This document shows, piece by piece, positions 48,743 to 60,338 of a DNA stretch of 64,000 bases (position 1 is its first letter; each line of letters begins with the position of its first letter). A program made the translations under genes and the position numbers. Origin of the DNA: Brachynemurus nebulosus (lineage: Eukaryota > Arthropoda > Insecta > Neuroptera > Myrmeleontidae); NCBI GenBank assembly GCA_035578155.1, contig JAPWDM010000005.1, positions 13,358,832 through 13,422,831 of the forward strand, written 5' to 3'. The notes beneath the pieces are model-generated. The model was not told the DNA's origin. It did not search any database and saw only the letters and a program-made list of their open reading frames with translations.

Positions 48743-51123
48743 TAATGCCTTAAGAAACGAAAGAAAATAAATAATTTTTAATAGATATCTAAAAGAAGAG
48801 CGCGGAAAAATGATTTTTATGAATTTTACAAATACGTAACATGTGTCTCACCCCCCGAAAAATTGATTCAAATGTGTTAATACAATTTATTAACACATCC
48901 CCCCTCAAATCATAAATAATAAATAGTACTAAAAACAGAATTTATTATTAATGAATGCAATATTTAAAAAATCTAATTCATTTCAATTTTCTGTGTTCTC
49001 TTAACGAACGTTATATAATAAATAAATTTGAACATGTGAAATTGTCAGGTCGATACACCTACCTATGCTCATCTACGTCAGATGATTATTTTCCCAGGTG
49101 ATCCCTTTTTTCTATTTTGTTCAGATGACGTGCATCTCCTCTATTTAATGGATTCTGCGTCATCATAACACCTATATAAAATAAACTCCTGTTACCTTAA
49201 TATTGTATTTATTTTGTACTATGCATCCAATGTATATATTTTTTACCTTTTGTTAAATTATTCCACTGAACTAGATAAGAATTTATTATTTGAATCGACA
49301 TATCTACGAAAGGATGAACGTTGGCGAGGGGAATAGTCTTACACCAAACTCTACTCAGATTGCAGATACGTACTAGAAATTAGTTAAATTATGTACGCAA
49401 TAAAATTTGTTATGCTTGTGTATACCTTTTCTGCATAATTTCTGATGAATATTGGAAGAGCTGCTTTATAGAAATCTGCCACTGACATACACCTTGAAAA
49501 TCTTAGTCCTCACGACTACTTTTGTTCACTACTCATATTATAAATATATAAAGTATTGTAAAAAGTGTAAAGTATATATAAAAATAATGATGTGGGTGAC
49601 GTCTACGTCTTTGTTCGGTTTCGTATAAGAAACTTTTCGAGATCGCGTATTCTTATCTAGAAAACAATTTCTGCGATAGACGTTCGACTGTGAATACTGG
49701 CGAAAACGCTGATAAATTTTTATTACAGCCGGCTCTCGTTATCAGTCCGCCGATTTATATTTCTATTGTAAACATTCCCCCTCCTTGATCGAAAAAAATT
49801 CATTTCAGTCTCTCGTTATAAGATCGGAACATTGGTGTTGATGTTTAAAAGTGCAACTCATAAATCATCCTGTTAGAATCTTTCTATACACTAAAATAAT
49901 TTTTTTATAGGTCCGTGTTTACATAATACATGTGTAGTTGACAAAAAAAGTTTTGTTCGTTCATTGCGCGGATTATATTACAAACTTTGTTTGACTAACA
50001 ATATTATTTACAATTTCTACAAAAAATTTTAAATAATTTTTTAAAGAAAATATGTGTTCATTCGCTTGAGTGGGGCAATCGACAATCCCGCACGAGTTGC
50101 ACATACTATTTTTTATTACGGATTTCACATACTTTTTTCTATTATTATCACTATTTTTGACATTTTTCTTACTTTTTAAAATGATATTTTTAAGTGTTCG
50201 TCTTTTTTTCTGAATTAATTATCGTTTAAATTACTTAATTACGTAGTTTAAAGTATCTGGGAAGAGTACAGTGGGCAAACAGCTATTTTGCGTACAGAAA
50301 TGTGTGCGCCAAGTTAGTACTTCTCCCGCATAAGTAATAAAAAATATTTAGTACTGTGGACAAATGATTGGTATCATTTGTTTAATGACTAAATAGCAGA
50401 ACGAGACAATGTCTACGTTTGTAGACAAGCGAGACAAATTCAGTAATTGTTTTAATGAAATATGTTTCTAGGGACATTATACTTACAGTAAGTATATTTT
50501 CCTTCAAAAAACATTTTCTATGTTGTTAATTATATTAGAATAAAATAAAATAATAAAAATTGGAAACACTGGAAACTGAGTATGTATATTTTTATCACAT
50601 GTTACAGTTGCATCAAAAAATATCCAAGTCATTTCCCTATAACGGGGATTATTTTTCAATTTTTAAAAGATTTTACTTGTTTTTTATTCACTGCTAGCTA
50701 GATATTTTTTTGATAAGTGTGTAATATGCATCCGGATAAATAGATGATAAAGAAGTTTAATTAATGTATAGAACAGTTAATAATCTCAATGATTTATGAT
50801 ATGTAAAATTTATAAAAAAAATTATTGCATAATTAAGTTTTATCAACACAATGTCCTGAATTGTTTGTCGAAAATTTAAAGAAAAGAACTTATTGTTGTT
50901 AAAACATAAACTGGTGCCTTTTAGGTAACTAACAATTTTTTTCTTTTTTTTTTTTGAAAATCGTGGAGAGATCTATTATGACTCTAAAATTGAGTTTTAA
51001 ATTGAGTTTTCGGGACTGGATGTGTTGTAAATCGACCGTCAACTTGAAATGAAGATCAAAGATAATTGTTCGATTATCTCCGTAACTATGAGTCTAATAA
51101 AAGTTTTCTCTAGGACGTTCTTA
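48743..51123. other. No gene recognised
   Basis: Mostly AT-rich. A CTATATAAAATAAAC TATA-like box lies near 49171 without a supported gene downstream, and 49600-49850 is somewhat richer in GC without a clear frame. Confidence 0.45.
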
Positions 51124-51131
51124 TAGAAAAT

Positions 51132-51575
51132 TAGTGATGAGCAAAATTAGTCTTGGTCTTGCAGTCTTGTCTTGGTCTTGCATTTTTTGCAAGACGAAGA
51201 CCAAGACCAAGACTATGTATACCAAGAGCAAGAGCAAGACCAAGTCTATAAGTATGGCTGCAAGACCAATAGCAAGACTCAAGTGAACAAGACCAAGACA
51301 ATAGCAAGAAAAAAGCAAGACTCTTGCTAAACTTTTTAAATAGTTTGAAAGTACAATTAGCACCGAATTATTCTGATTTTAGAAGGAAAAAATTCGCTAA
51401 TAAAAAAATGCAAGAAATTACAAGCTTTTTAGCAATACCAAGACGAAGACTGCATTTTGCAAGACCAAGACCAAGACTGAAACTAATCTAGCAAGACCAA
51501 GACCAAGATTCTTAATGCAAGAACAAGACCAAGACTGCTAAGTCTTGGTCTTGGTCTTACATTTGCTCATCACTA
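51132..51575. mobile_element. hAT MITE with AAGACCAAGAC minisatellite interior
   Basis: TAGTGATGAGCAAA is at the left end, its inverse TTTGCTCATCACTA at the right, and an exact 8-bp target duplication TAGAAAAT lies on both sides (51124-51131 and 51576-51583), as expected for hAT. The interior is two blocks (51147-51310 and 51438-51560) of AAGACCAAGAC/GTCTTGGTCTTG units in both orientations. The minus 80-codon leucine/valine-rich frame is translation of those units. Confidence 0.88.
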
Positions 51576-51584
51576 TAGAAAATA

Positions 51585-51923
51585 TCGAGCCATTACCGCC
51601 GATTTATCGTAAGCGACACTTTTATCAAAATTGAGATTTTTATTGCAAGCAACATTTTAAACTGTAACGGACCAAGGAGTGTTAATTAACGAGTTATAAG
51701 CAACTGCTTAGTTTATCGTTAATACAACACATTTTCACATTTTAGCGTAACCGACAATAACCATCTTTATCGTAAGGTTAATAAAATAATAGGAATAATA
51801 TGCTCAGGCGTAATAAAATTAAGATAGCAGAAATATCGCAAGCGCCATACAAATATGTAAAAAATCCATCTCCTATAAAATTTTATATTTGTCGGTTACG
51901 CTAAATTGGCGGTAGTCGCTCGA
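51585..51923. mobile_element. TA-flanked foldback adjoining the hAT MITE
   Basis: TCGAGCCATTACCGCCGATT on the left pairs with inverse TCGAGCGACTACCGCCAATT on the right, continuing CGTAA(G/C)CGACA. TA is outside both ends (51583-51584 and 51924-51925). An internal CGTAACCGACAATAACCATC copy lies at about 51745. The hAT insertion sits exactly at its left boundary. Confidence 0.65.
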
Positions 51924-52149
51924 TATGATGGTTTACAGTTTTTTGGATTCATGACTAATCGATGTGTTGTATGAAGTTGCAGAAGACATTGCAGAATACC
52001 ATCAAATTTTCACTTTAATACGTTCATGTTAGACCTCACTTCGATTTCAATGTAAGAAACTATTTATTACTTATTGGAAATTCGTGGCCTCATTACCTTT
52101 TTACTGGAGTAAAGCTAAAATTTTTAAGACTGTTTTAAATTATTAGCGA

Positions 52150-52400
52150 ATATCTGAATGGAAAATTCAGCTATTACAGTCACTGTTATAGTAAGAGAGG
52201 TTCCTTATTTTAGTTATTAGGTCCTGATTACGAAATTTGGTGAAAATGTTGCAAGTCTCAACCCCCTTGTATGAGTTATTTAGTCAGACACGTCCGATGT
52301 CTGGAACTTCAAAAAAATGATTTTTTTTAAACAATGGCAAAGAGTGGAAAAATCACATAATATACCTATTATATTTTCGAACTATTTAGATATCCTATGT
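52150..52400 (+). repeat. Dispersed repeat, copy 2 (partner of 30540-30985)
   Basis: It shares TTCAGCTATTACAGTCACT, CAGACACGTCCGATGTCTGG and AATGGCAAAGAGTGGAAAAA with copy 1 in the same order. Confidence 0.5.
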
Positions 52401-53223
52401 AACGATTATTTTTGTAACCGGAAATCCGCTATGTTACGCCGAATGCTGCGACAGGCGTATTTCGTCTATTACAAAAGACAACTCATACAAAACTAAGTAA
52501 CAAGTGTATGAGGTATTTTTTATCTGACTATTAAATTTGTGAATTTCGAATAAATTAAAATAAAAAGAACATTAAGGGGACAACGACAGTTTGATTTGAT
52601 TTCAAAAAATACATACCTAGCATCAAATTTATTGACGAAATTTACCTAAAATATAAAATTTTTGTTACACATTATTTTATGTGTATGTATATTAGACACT
52701 TTAAAAATGTTAAAATTCTTTTAAGAACATTATTTAGATGACCAATAAAAATGGAACGTAAATTAAGAATAAATTTTTATTAAAAGGTCAATGTCAAAAT
52801 TTTTTAAAAAAACAAGGATAGTTATATAGTAATATATTGTTTTTTTTTTTTTTTTTTTTTTTTATAAATAACAGGATTTTAAATTTGAATATTTGTTAAA
52901 AATTTATGAATATATGTAATATATGTGGCGTCAACACCAGTGCGCCAGTCGTGCGTTAGTTAATCGATTTTTGGAATCAATTGGAATTATGTTTATAAAC
53001 AATTTTTGAGAATTATGAATATTTGATAATAAATAAAATTTGTTTTATTGAAAATGAAAGATGATGAAAGCGTGCGTGCAACAGCTTAAAATAGCAGTTA
53101 AAAATATTGACATAAATCCAAGAATGTATTTTGTTGAGTTAATGTAGTTAAATTTGAATTTGTTCCCTTATGTTGCACAAGCTCTGAAGATTTTTTTGTC
53201 CTTGTACTAGCACAGTAAGGTAC
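52401..53223. other. Spacer with poly-T run
   Basis: T24 at 52840-52863; otherwise AT-rich without a supported feature. Confidence 0.45.
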
Positions 53224-53328
53224 CGTTGAAGGATTGGTAGACAAGCGGAGAGCGTCATCCACTAACTAGGCACTACGGAGTGAAAGAGCCTGGGTTCGAT
53301 CCTTGCTTCGACGAGGACTTTTTTTTTT
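53224..53328 (+). ncRNA. tRNA-like Pol III unit (possible SINE head or tRNA pseudogene)
   Basis: CGTTGAAG (53224) pairs with CTTCGACG (ending 53313) as an acceptor-like stem. An A-box-like GGTAGACAAGCGG and a B-box GGTTCGATCC (53293-53302) are correctly ordered; CACT-ACGG-AGTG forms a variable-arm hairpin of the class II (Ser/Leu) kind, and ten T (53319-53328) follow as a Pol III terminator. The anticodon arm and T stem do not fold well, so it is unlikely to be a working tRNA. Confidence 0.45.
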
Positions 53329-53377
53329 AAATCTTAAGCTACATTGCTGTTTGTTTTCTTTTATTTTTATGCCATAA

Positions 53378-53542
53378 ATGAAATGTTTGAGAACCTGCCA
53401 GAAACCCCGAGAAGTAATTCAAGAACACAACAACACTGAGAACTCTTTAGAAAGAATTAGAAGACACACGTTCTCTAACTACGAACACTTAATCAGTGAA
53501 GTTGTACAGTCTATATCAAAAGTAGTTAACGGGGTGGAATGA
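53378..53542 (+). CDS. Small unrecognised frame, 54 codons
   Basis: ATG at 53378 to TGA at 53540, beginning MKCLRTCQKPREVIQEHNN and ending near QSISKVVNGVE. It is hydrophilic and uses third-position G/C more than the surrounding AT-rich DNA, which is unlike neighbouring random frames. It starts 50 bp after the Pol III terminator of the tRNA-like unit. No domain is recognised; it may be a fragment of a transposon gene or chance. Confidence 0.2.
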   Translation: MKCLRTCQKPREVIQEHNNTENSLERIRRHTFSNYEHLISEVVQSISKVVNGVE

Positions 53543-55419
53543 CAATTGAACGTCAGTTGTAGTGGAGTACCAGTGGTGGAATATCCGATCAGCAAGGGGC
53601 TACAGATAGAATACAACAGTCGATATTTATTGAAACAAAAAACTGTGTTTTGGAACTAAAAACTATAAGAAAAATATAATCATTTTGAATGCTCGAAGTC
53701 ATAGGCGGGGTTCTGGAATTCCTTATCACACATTCCGTGACGTAGCCAATTCAGTTTTTATTTAGACAATAAGAATGATAGTCTTGCCAACGGATGTCGT
53801 CGTCCACTGAAGAATCGATAACAGTGCGGGCAACAAAATTTTCACTAATAATTATGTACAAAACAAGTCTTAAAAAGTCGAAATTATTCCTGTGTCAAAG
53901 TAGTCTCAAATTTTCTGAGTCTTCGAATTATTGGCTTTTTTGTAAAGTTGATTATCTGTTCATACACCATGCAATATTATAAGGTTGCAAATAAGAAATT
54001 GTGTGATTATATGTAAACTTTGACTATAATAGACCGTTTTTTATATTTGCATGACTTAATAATTTTTGGTACTTATTCAGATCAAAAAAAGTTTAATAAA
54101 TCAATGATAATTTCACCATGTATACTTCGAAAAAGTGTTTCTTCTCGATTTCAATACTCACATGTTCTTGAAATGTCAAAATCGATCTTACAACTAATAA
54201 ATATAAATATATTAAAGGAATTTTTTTTCATTTCAAATAATATAGACAAAAACCTGAAATCAAATAATTCCGGTTCGACAATATATTATGTAAAAATTAC
54301 AATAAAATTTACATTGAATTCCATTTAGGAATAAGTCAAGGTGACAGCAATAACTCATCCAGGGGGCTCCACTAACATAAAGCGGCGGGTGCCATTTTTA
54401 AAACGGATAAGCAATTATAAAATCAATATTAATTATTCTCAAAAACCATTGATACAATTCATTCTATTAAGTTAGTGTAAGAACATAGTAAAAAAAATAC
54501 ACTTGGACGCAAGTTTTTTCTCAACAATTTTCAGTTGGTACCTATGAGGTGAGGCGTTCGGATATACTCTTAGATAAGGAAATGTTACTAATTCTACACA
54601 GTAGTGAACTGAAAGAACTTTCGTTAGTTCAATGCAGCAAAAAATTCGTTCACTATCTTAACGTAATTCAAAAAGTTTCAAAATATTAGTGGGTTAAAAC
54701 TTGTCGTCCTTATCAAAGATAAATCGTTGAAATATGAATATTCACAGACTTCTGAAATATGAATATAATAAGAAAACAATAAACAATTTTAAAACCGCTG
54801 TATTTAATTTCGACAAAATTAAATGTTTGGAAAAATATGAAAAGACTTTGTGAACTTACATGACCGAAAAGATGCATACGTAAAGGATTGATATAACAAT
54901 ATCTGACTTTTGGTCTCGACTGTGAAGGCGCCAGATGGCCTGCACAGATCCGAGGACACGAATTCACGCGAGGGCTCAAAAGAAACACTTTAGTCCTGTG
55001 GCTTATTACTTCTTTGCAATTCCGAATAATTTGGAATTATAAATAATATAAAAAGAAATTAATTAAATCTTATTTAAATTATGTGAAATAATATTACGTC
55101 AAGTATACTGGGGATAAATCAATCAAATTGAACAACACAATATAATTGTTTGTCTTTATCTACAAGCTTGAATTTTTTACTTTAAATAAGTAATTTGCTA
55201 CCTAACAACACTATTTAAGTTGAATTTTTCTTGCTAATTGCGACGTTTTATATAAATTCTGCCTACTTATTGGCTTAAAAACGAAACAAAAAGTATGTTT
55301 AATCCCCCCTGGGACTAAGAGGGACACTTTTCTCCCTATTATAAGAAACTAAAGTATGTATTTTAGTCCCGGAGTTTCAAAAACGTATTTTCTTTCAGTA
55401 ATTTTTTTAAACACAGATA
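53543..55419. other. No gene or repeat recognised
   Basis: AT-rich spacer; a GC-rich patch with GGCGCCAGATGGCC near 54926 has no assigned role. Frames at 54020-54328 and 54713-54988 show no domain. Confidence 0.45.
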
Positions 55420-55625
55420 CAAGTTTTAATTTCAAATATTATCGAGTGCTTGTGAGACATTACTACGTATGACAAACTTTTGTTTGCATTTCAACACACG
55501 CAGTATTGATATGTTCACTTATCGTTCAGTTAAACTGAAACTTTAAGCACTCGACTGCCTTGGTTAACATGACCAAAAACCACATGTGTAAATTAAAAAT
55601 CACAAAGTGATTGAAAAAATTATCC

Positions 55626-55697
55626 GGATCGGCCGGGAATCGAACACAGGATCTCCTGGTAACTAGCCAGGCGTGCTAATCACTATACCAACGATCC
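55626..55697 (-). tRNA. tRNA-Thr(AGT)-like sequence, probable pseudogene or SINE head
   Basis: 72 nt. On the minus strand: acceptor GGATCGT/CCGATCC with one mismatch, D arm GTAT...GCAC, a perfect 5-bp anticodon stem CCTGG/CCAGG with loop CTAGTTA (anticodon AGT), B-box GTTCGATTC. The T stem has one mismatch. It differs from the plus copy in the D arm (GTATAGTGATTAGC against GTGTAGTGGTTAGC). Confidence 0.45.
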
Positions 55698-55708
55698 TAT
55701 ATGCTCGA

Positions 55709-55740
55709 CAATTATCCGGATCGGCCGGGAATCGAACCCA
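55709..55740 (-). pseudogene. Truncated tRNA-like 3' segment
   Basis: Only the T arm and 3' acceptor strand remain (GGTTCGATTCCCGGCCGATCC region). It keeps the better T-stem start GGGTTCGATTCCC, lost in the two full copies. It is fused directly to inverted block A. Confidence 0.5.
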
Positions 55741-55986
55741 GTGTGGTTTTTGGTCATGTTAACCAAGGCAGTCGAGTGCTTAAAGTTTCAGTTTAACTGA
55801 ACGATAAGTGAAGATATCAATACGGCGTGTGTTGAAATGCAAACAAAAGTTTGTCATACGTAGTAATGTCTCACAAGCACTATAATATTTGAAATTAAAA
55901 TTGTAACTGTTTCTCGAATCAGAGAGAGTACTAATACACATAGGTGATTGAATGGGTGTCCGGCTCGGACGCCTGTCGAGCATATA

Positions 55987-56058
55987 GGATCGTTGGTGTA
56001 GTGGTTAGCACGCCTGGCTAGTTACCAGGAGATCCTGTGTTCGATTCCCGGCCGATCC
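55987..56058 (+). tRNA. tRNA-Thr(AGT)-like sequence, probable pseudogene or SINE head
   Basis: 72 nt cloverleaf: acceptor GGATCGT/CCGATCC (one mismatch), D stem GTGT/GCAC with loop AGTGGTTA, anticodon stem CCTGG/CCAGG, loop CTAGTTA (AGT), T arm CTGTG-TTCGATT-CCCGG with one mismatch. A-box GTGTAGTGGTTAGC and B-box GTTCGATTC are intact. There is no clear T-run terminator directly downstream (GGATAATTTTTT at 56059 could serve). The two stem mismatches argue against a standard tRNA. Confidence 0.5.
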
Positions 56059-56100
56059 GGATAATTTTTTCAATCACTTTGTGATTTTTAATTTACATAT

Positions 56101-56940
56101 ACAAGTTATTTGAACAATATAGTTATGTATTCCAGTGTATCATTTATATATCTAACTCCAGTAGAAAATAAAAAAACGCCGTGAGCAGCGGAGAAAACTT
56201 TTGTAATCTTTTCCATATATTATGTTGAAATTTTTTAATGAAAGTGAATCTTTCAAATGTTTATTATCAAACGATTAATTCTATACATTATATTAGTCGT
56301 TCTTAAAAAAACGCCGTGAGCAGCGGGGCCCCATCACGGTAGTCGAATTTTCCCCTTCATCTTCGGTATTGAATGTCTACAAGCGAAATGTGATTGAAAG
56401 TCTACAACCGAATTGTCATTTTGTTGGTTTCAAAACTGGTGATGAGTGTTCGGCTGATCGAGGCTTTAAAAAAAGGTTTTAAGTATTTAAGGGCTGTATC
56501 TCAGTAAATTTCAATTTTGTGCCGAAAACAGGTAGCAGAAAAAAAGCCAACACAATTCGTACGAGGACATTCCTGCCCATGTTTATCCGCTAATTGCCTT
56601 TATGTTTTAGTTTTAAAAATTAAAAAAGGATCTTAAATAGTAAACTGGAAGGCCTTTATAAAGATATTTTTTCTTTCCAAAAAAATCCAAAATTTCTATT
56701 TTATAAATACTAAAAATCCAAAATTCCTAATTTATAAATAAACAGTGACTTTAATAACATTTTTAAATTACTTAATATGTATGTATTTCATTTGTCATAA
56801 AAGTAAGTTCACTTTTTTTTAAATTTTTTAAAATTACTATTCGCCTACTTGTATTTAGAATAAACATAATGCTTTTAAAACACATTTAACAATAGCATTC
56901 AATTCCGATGTAAAAATGGGAGAAGTGGGGGGAAAAGTGA
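56101..56940. other. Spacer with a direct GC-rich repeat
   Basis: AAAACGCCGTGAGCAGCGG is at about 56173 and again, exactly, at about 56309. I recognise no gene. Confidence 0.4.
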
Positions 56941-57540
56941 TGCGGACTCCCTACAAGGTACTAGCTGGCTACTAACTGAATACACGTACAAAATTTCAGC
57001 CCTCTAGGTTTTCTTATGGAGTCTCTAGACGTGTTAGAAAACAAGCAAAAAAATTAAGGAAATATTGGCGTCAAAATCGTGGGGGTAAGGGTTAAAAGTT
57101 GAAACCTCCAAAAAACAGTGTCTGGCTATTAGCTTAACCTGTACACCAAATTTCAGCCCTCTAGGTTTATTTGGGGAGATTTTGACCCGAACGAAACTGT
57201 TAAAAAACAAGAAAAATCATGTTCTTTTGGGTATAAAAATGGTTTTGGTAGGGGTTAAAAGTCGAGACCCCCAAAAGGCACCCCCTTGATACTAACTCAA
57301 TCCGAATACAAAATTTCAGCCCTCTAGGTTTATTCGGGTGACCTGTGCGAGTGGTACAAACTTCGAAAACGTCGAAAATGCATGAAATTGTAGCTTAAAA
57401 ATGAGGGGGGTGGAGGTAAAATATTAAAACCTCCAAAAAGCACAATCTAGGTACGAACTTTATCAACACACCAAATTTCAACCCTCTACGTTAATTCTGG
57501 GGGGCTGGGGGCCTGTTAGATCCAGCGAAAATCGTTTTTC
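56941..57540 (+). repeat. Tandem repeat, about 160-bp period, four units
   Basis: TTTCAGCCCTCTAGGTTT and variants recur with the CAG (or CAA) at 56997, 57154, 57317 and 57479, spacings 157, 163 and 162. Each unit also has AAAACCTCCAAAAA-like and GGGTTAAAAGT blocks. GC is higher than the surroundings. Confidence 0.7.
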
Positions 57541-57809
57541 CCCCCTCTACTCCAACCATATCATCCTAGGTAGCTGAATTTTGGATATGTTGTAGATAAT
57601 TGACCGAAACATTATTTAAAACCGGTTTGGAAAAGTTTTATTGCTTTTTCGCCCCCCACCACCCCCTTAAAGGTCGGGTCAGAAAAAAAATTTGCCCAAA
57701 ATTTGACCCCACTTTGATAGTATGAGGTGCCTCGAAAATGAGCCCCATTTACCAAATTTCATCTCTTAACTTCCATAGGGGGGCCCTACACAAATTAAAA
57801 GGTGGCGGG

Positions 57810-57812
<3 letters not shown>

Positions 57813-57887
<75 letters not shown>
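57813..57887. repeat. (TA)n microsatellite
   Basis: Uninterrupted TA dinucleotides just after the 160-bp repeat region; frames through it are not genes. Confidence 0.95.
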
Positions 57888-57888
<1 letters not shown>

Positions 57889-57890
<2 letters not shown>

Positions 57891-58619
57891 CATTTTTTTT
57901 TCTACATATTCGTGTTCTACGGGTCCGAAAACGGATAGCGCCCCTACTCTCGCCTCTCGCAGCTCTTATCGTATAGACTGTATAAGTCTAATTTTTCGGA
58001 GAAAATTCGACTAAAAAAAAAACTTGTCTTTTACTGAAGAAAAAAAAGACAATAGCAAATAATCTGGCGCATTATACAAAACAAACGTTAATCAAGTTGA
58101 TTATAATTTGACTAATTTATTACATTTAACAGATAACAATCATTAATCAAAAATTACACCGTACAGGTCTCGTAAATTATTAAGGACAATAAAATTAATA
58201 ATATAGAAAATTTGACGCCTATAGGCTACAGCGTATATAGGCAAAATAATATTTTTGACAATATTTACACAACAATGTATAATAATAATTTTTTTTATAA
58301 TGAATATTATTTTTTGCTGTTTTAATCGTAGAAATTATTACAAATTGTTTTAATAAAGCTTGTTTATTTGGAAATGTAAGTTTTAAAGAATGAAAATAGA
58401 AGTAAGAATGGATTTTTTTTGACATGTGTTGTGTGTATTATGTATTTCAATTGTTTAAATAATTGATTTTAATTAATACTGGCCTTTAGATGTAATGTTT
58501 TGATTATTGTATAGTTTTTTTCTTAATACCATTTAGGTTATGTTTATTTGTCATTTCCATGTTATTTATTTTTCAATTTGATTTTACTATTTAGATTGTG
58601 TTTGCTTATTTGGTAACTA
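57889..58619. other. No gene or repeat recognised
   Basis: AT-rich spacer. I see no supported feature. Confidence 0.5.
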
Positions 58620-58789
58620 CATGCTAGCAACGAGAATGATTTTCAAAATTTGCAAGGATATTTTGCCAATATGTCAGATATTGAATAAATATTTTATTAC
58701 GGAAGTAGACTAGATATTTTCTAAAAGGGTGGTACTTTTTCCTAAATAGGTATAATAATAATGCGATTGTTTGGGTAATTTTTTGTCGA

Positions 58790-59020
58790 AATTTGCTGTA
58801 GCTCAAAGAAAGAGCAGAAAAAATTACACAAGACCGATTTTCAAACCATTGTTCTAAATAAGCTAGGTTTCGAGAACAATTAAAAAAAAAAAAACGAATT
58901 TTCAAATGTCAATAGTTTTTTGAAATTCTTATTACATGACCGTAAAGAGCGGAAAAAATCATATAAGTTTTGAACCATTATTCTAGGTAAACTAGTTTTC
59001 GAAGAAAATTACAGAAAAAT
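58790..59020 (+). repeat. Dispersed repeat, copy 3 (two units)
   Basis: AAAGAGCAGAAAAAATTACA (58807) and AAAGAGCGGAAAAAATCATA (58943) are each followed by TTTYAAACCATTRTTCTA and TTTCGA(G/A)(A/G)A, the same order as 30540-30985. Confidence 0.55.
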
Positions 59021-60149
59021 TAGTCTTGAGATACAGAAGGCCGACAGATCTTATTGTACCTATTAATTGTAATGAAGTTTTATTTTAAAGATTTTTGACT
59101 GTCAAAAAGAGAATTTCGCTATATTATGTTGGATATAAATATTTTCGAATTTACTAGCGTTACTCAGTACCAAGCTTAAAATTTTTATGAACTAGCCTTT
59201 ACTAAAAAATAGTTTGTCTATCCCTAGTATAAACAGGGACATTCGAGAAATTCGGCAAGTGCCTGTTCTGTTAAACATGTTTGTTTAATACTAGCCGTAG
59301 GTACTCGTAGTTTCTTGCAACACAAAATGCATTAAATTGTCTCCAAATTGACAATTGTGTATTTATTGTATTTTTCGGTACACAAGTAGCAACATTTTCT
59401 TTGATTTCAAATTCAGAAAAATTTCCAAACTACAATATTCAATTTATTTACATTATATTTTGTTACTATAGTTATAAATAGTGTTCGAAATCTTGCGGTG
59501 CTGACAGGACCGTACTTATATTTTCAAAACTTAAAACGTTAAAAAATCGGACTAAATACATTTTTTTTTTTAAATTATATCGGTATATTCTCTATTAACC
59601 ATCAGCTGTTAATAATTTTCAAGTTAAAAGTTTCAAGTTACAAAAAAGCGTTATTTTAAAAAAGTACAAAAATTTTAACTTTTTTTAAATTAAAATTGTT
59701 GAAAATTTGACTGACTGACTGTAACTTAAAACTTGTTAATAAAAAAATAAACTGTCATTTAAAAAAATATTTTTAGGAAAACAAAATAATGTGTTGTCTC
59801 TCTCATATTTTACTGGAAAAAAAAAGACAATTCATACACATAAATCAATTACTTATAACATCAAAACATACCTTAACACAATACATAAAATTAAAATCGG
59901 ACCAAGCAAGTTGTGACAATAAATGTATACACGCATATCTAAAATATATTCAAAACATATCAATATAAGAGGATATTGTCCGTATATAGGCATCCATAAT
60001 TACCTGTTGTATATATTTAAAATCGCATCAAAATGTTTTATCTAAAATAAATAAACAATTTTTAATACCTTAAAAAAATAAAGACAATACTGTCAGCCCC
60101 GCAACCTCTTCGATCACTAGTTATAAAAGTATAAAATATGTAAATTTAC
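59021..60149. other. No gene or repeat recognised
   Basis: AT-rich spacer. I see no supported feature. Confidence 0.5.
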
Positions 60150-60307
60150 GTAATGAGTGTACATGCTCAAAATAGTTTTTCCATTTTACCGTGGGAATGA
60201 GACATTTTCCTGGAATAAAAAGTATCTTAGATGTTGACCCAGGTAATAATTTATCATCACACCAAATTTCATTAAAATCCGTTCAGTAGTTTTTACATGA
60301 TGCGTGA

Positions 60308-60338
<31 letters not shown>

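Larger units (their letters stand above)
55420..56100. repeat. Compound inverted-repeat locus with three tRNA-like segments
   Basis: Block A (about 55420-55600: GTGAGACATTACTACGTATG, AAACTGAAACTTTAAGCACT, GGTTAACATGACCAAAAACC) recurs inverted at 55741-55907. Block B (TAAATTAAAAATCACAAAGT) at 55589-55620 recurs inverted at 56064-56097. A tRNA-like sequence follows B on each side, in opposite orientations (55626-55697 minus, 55987-56058 plus), and a third, 3'-end-only piece (55709-55740) is joined directly to inverted A. The segment TCGAGCATATA precedes both full tRNA-like sequences. The order A B T(-) t(-) A' T(+) B' cannot arise from one simple inversion. Confidence 0.75.

Noticed and set aside
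51121..51363. Leucine/valine-rich minus frame as a membrane protein
   Set aside because: Translation of the AAGACC minisatellite inside the hAT MITE.
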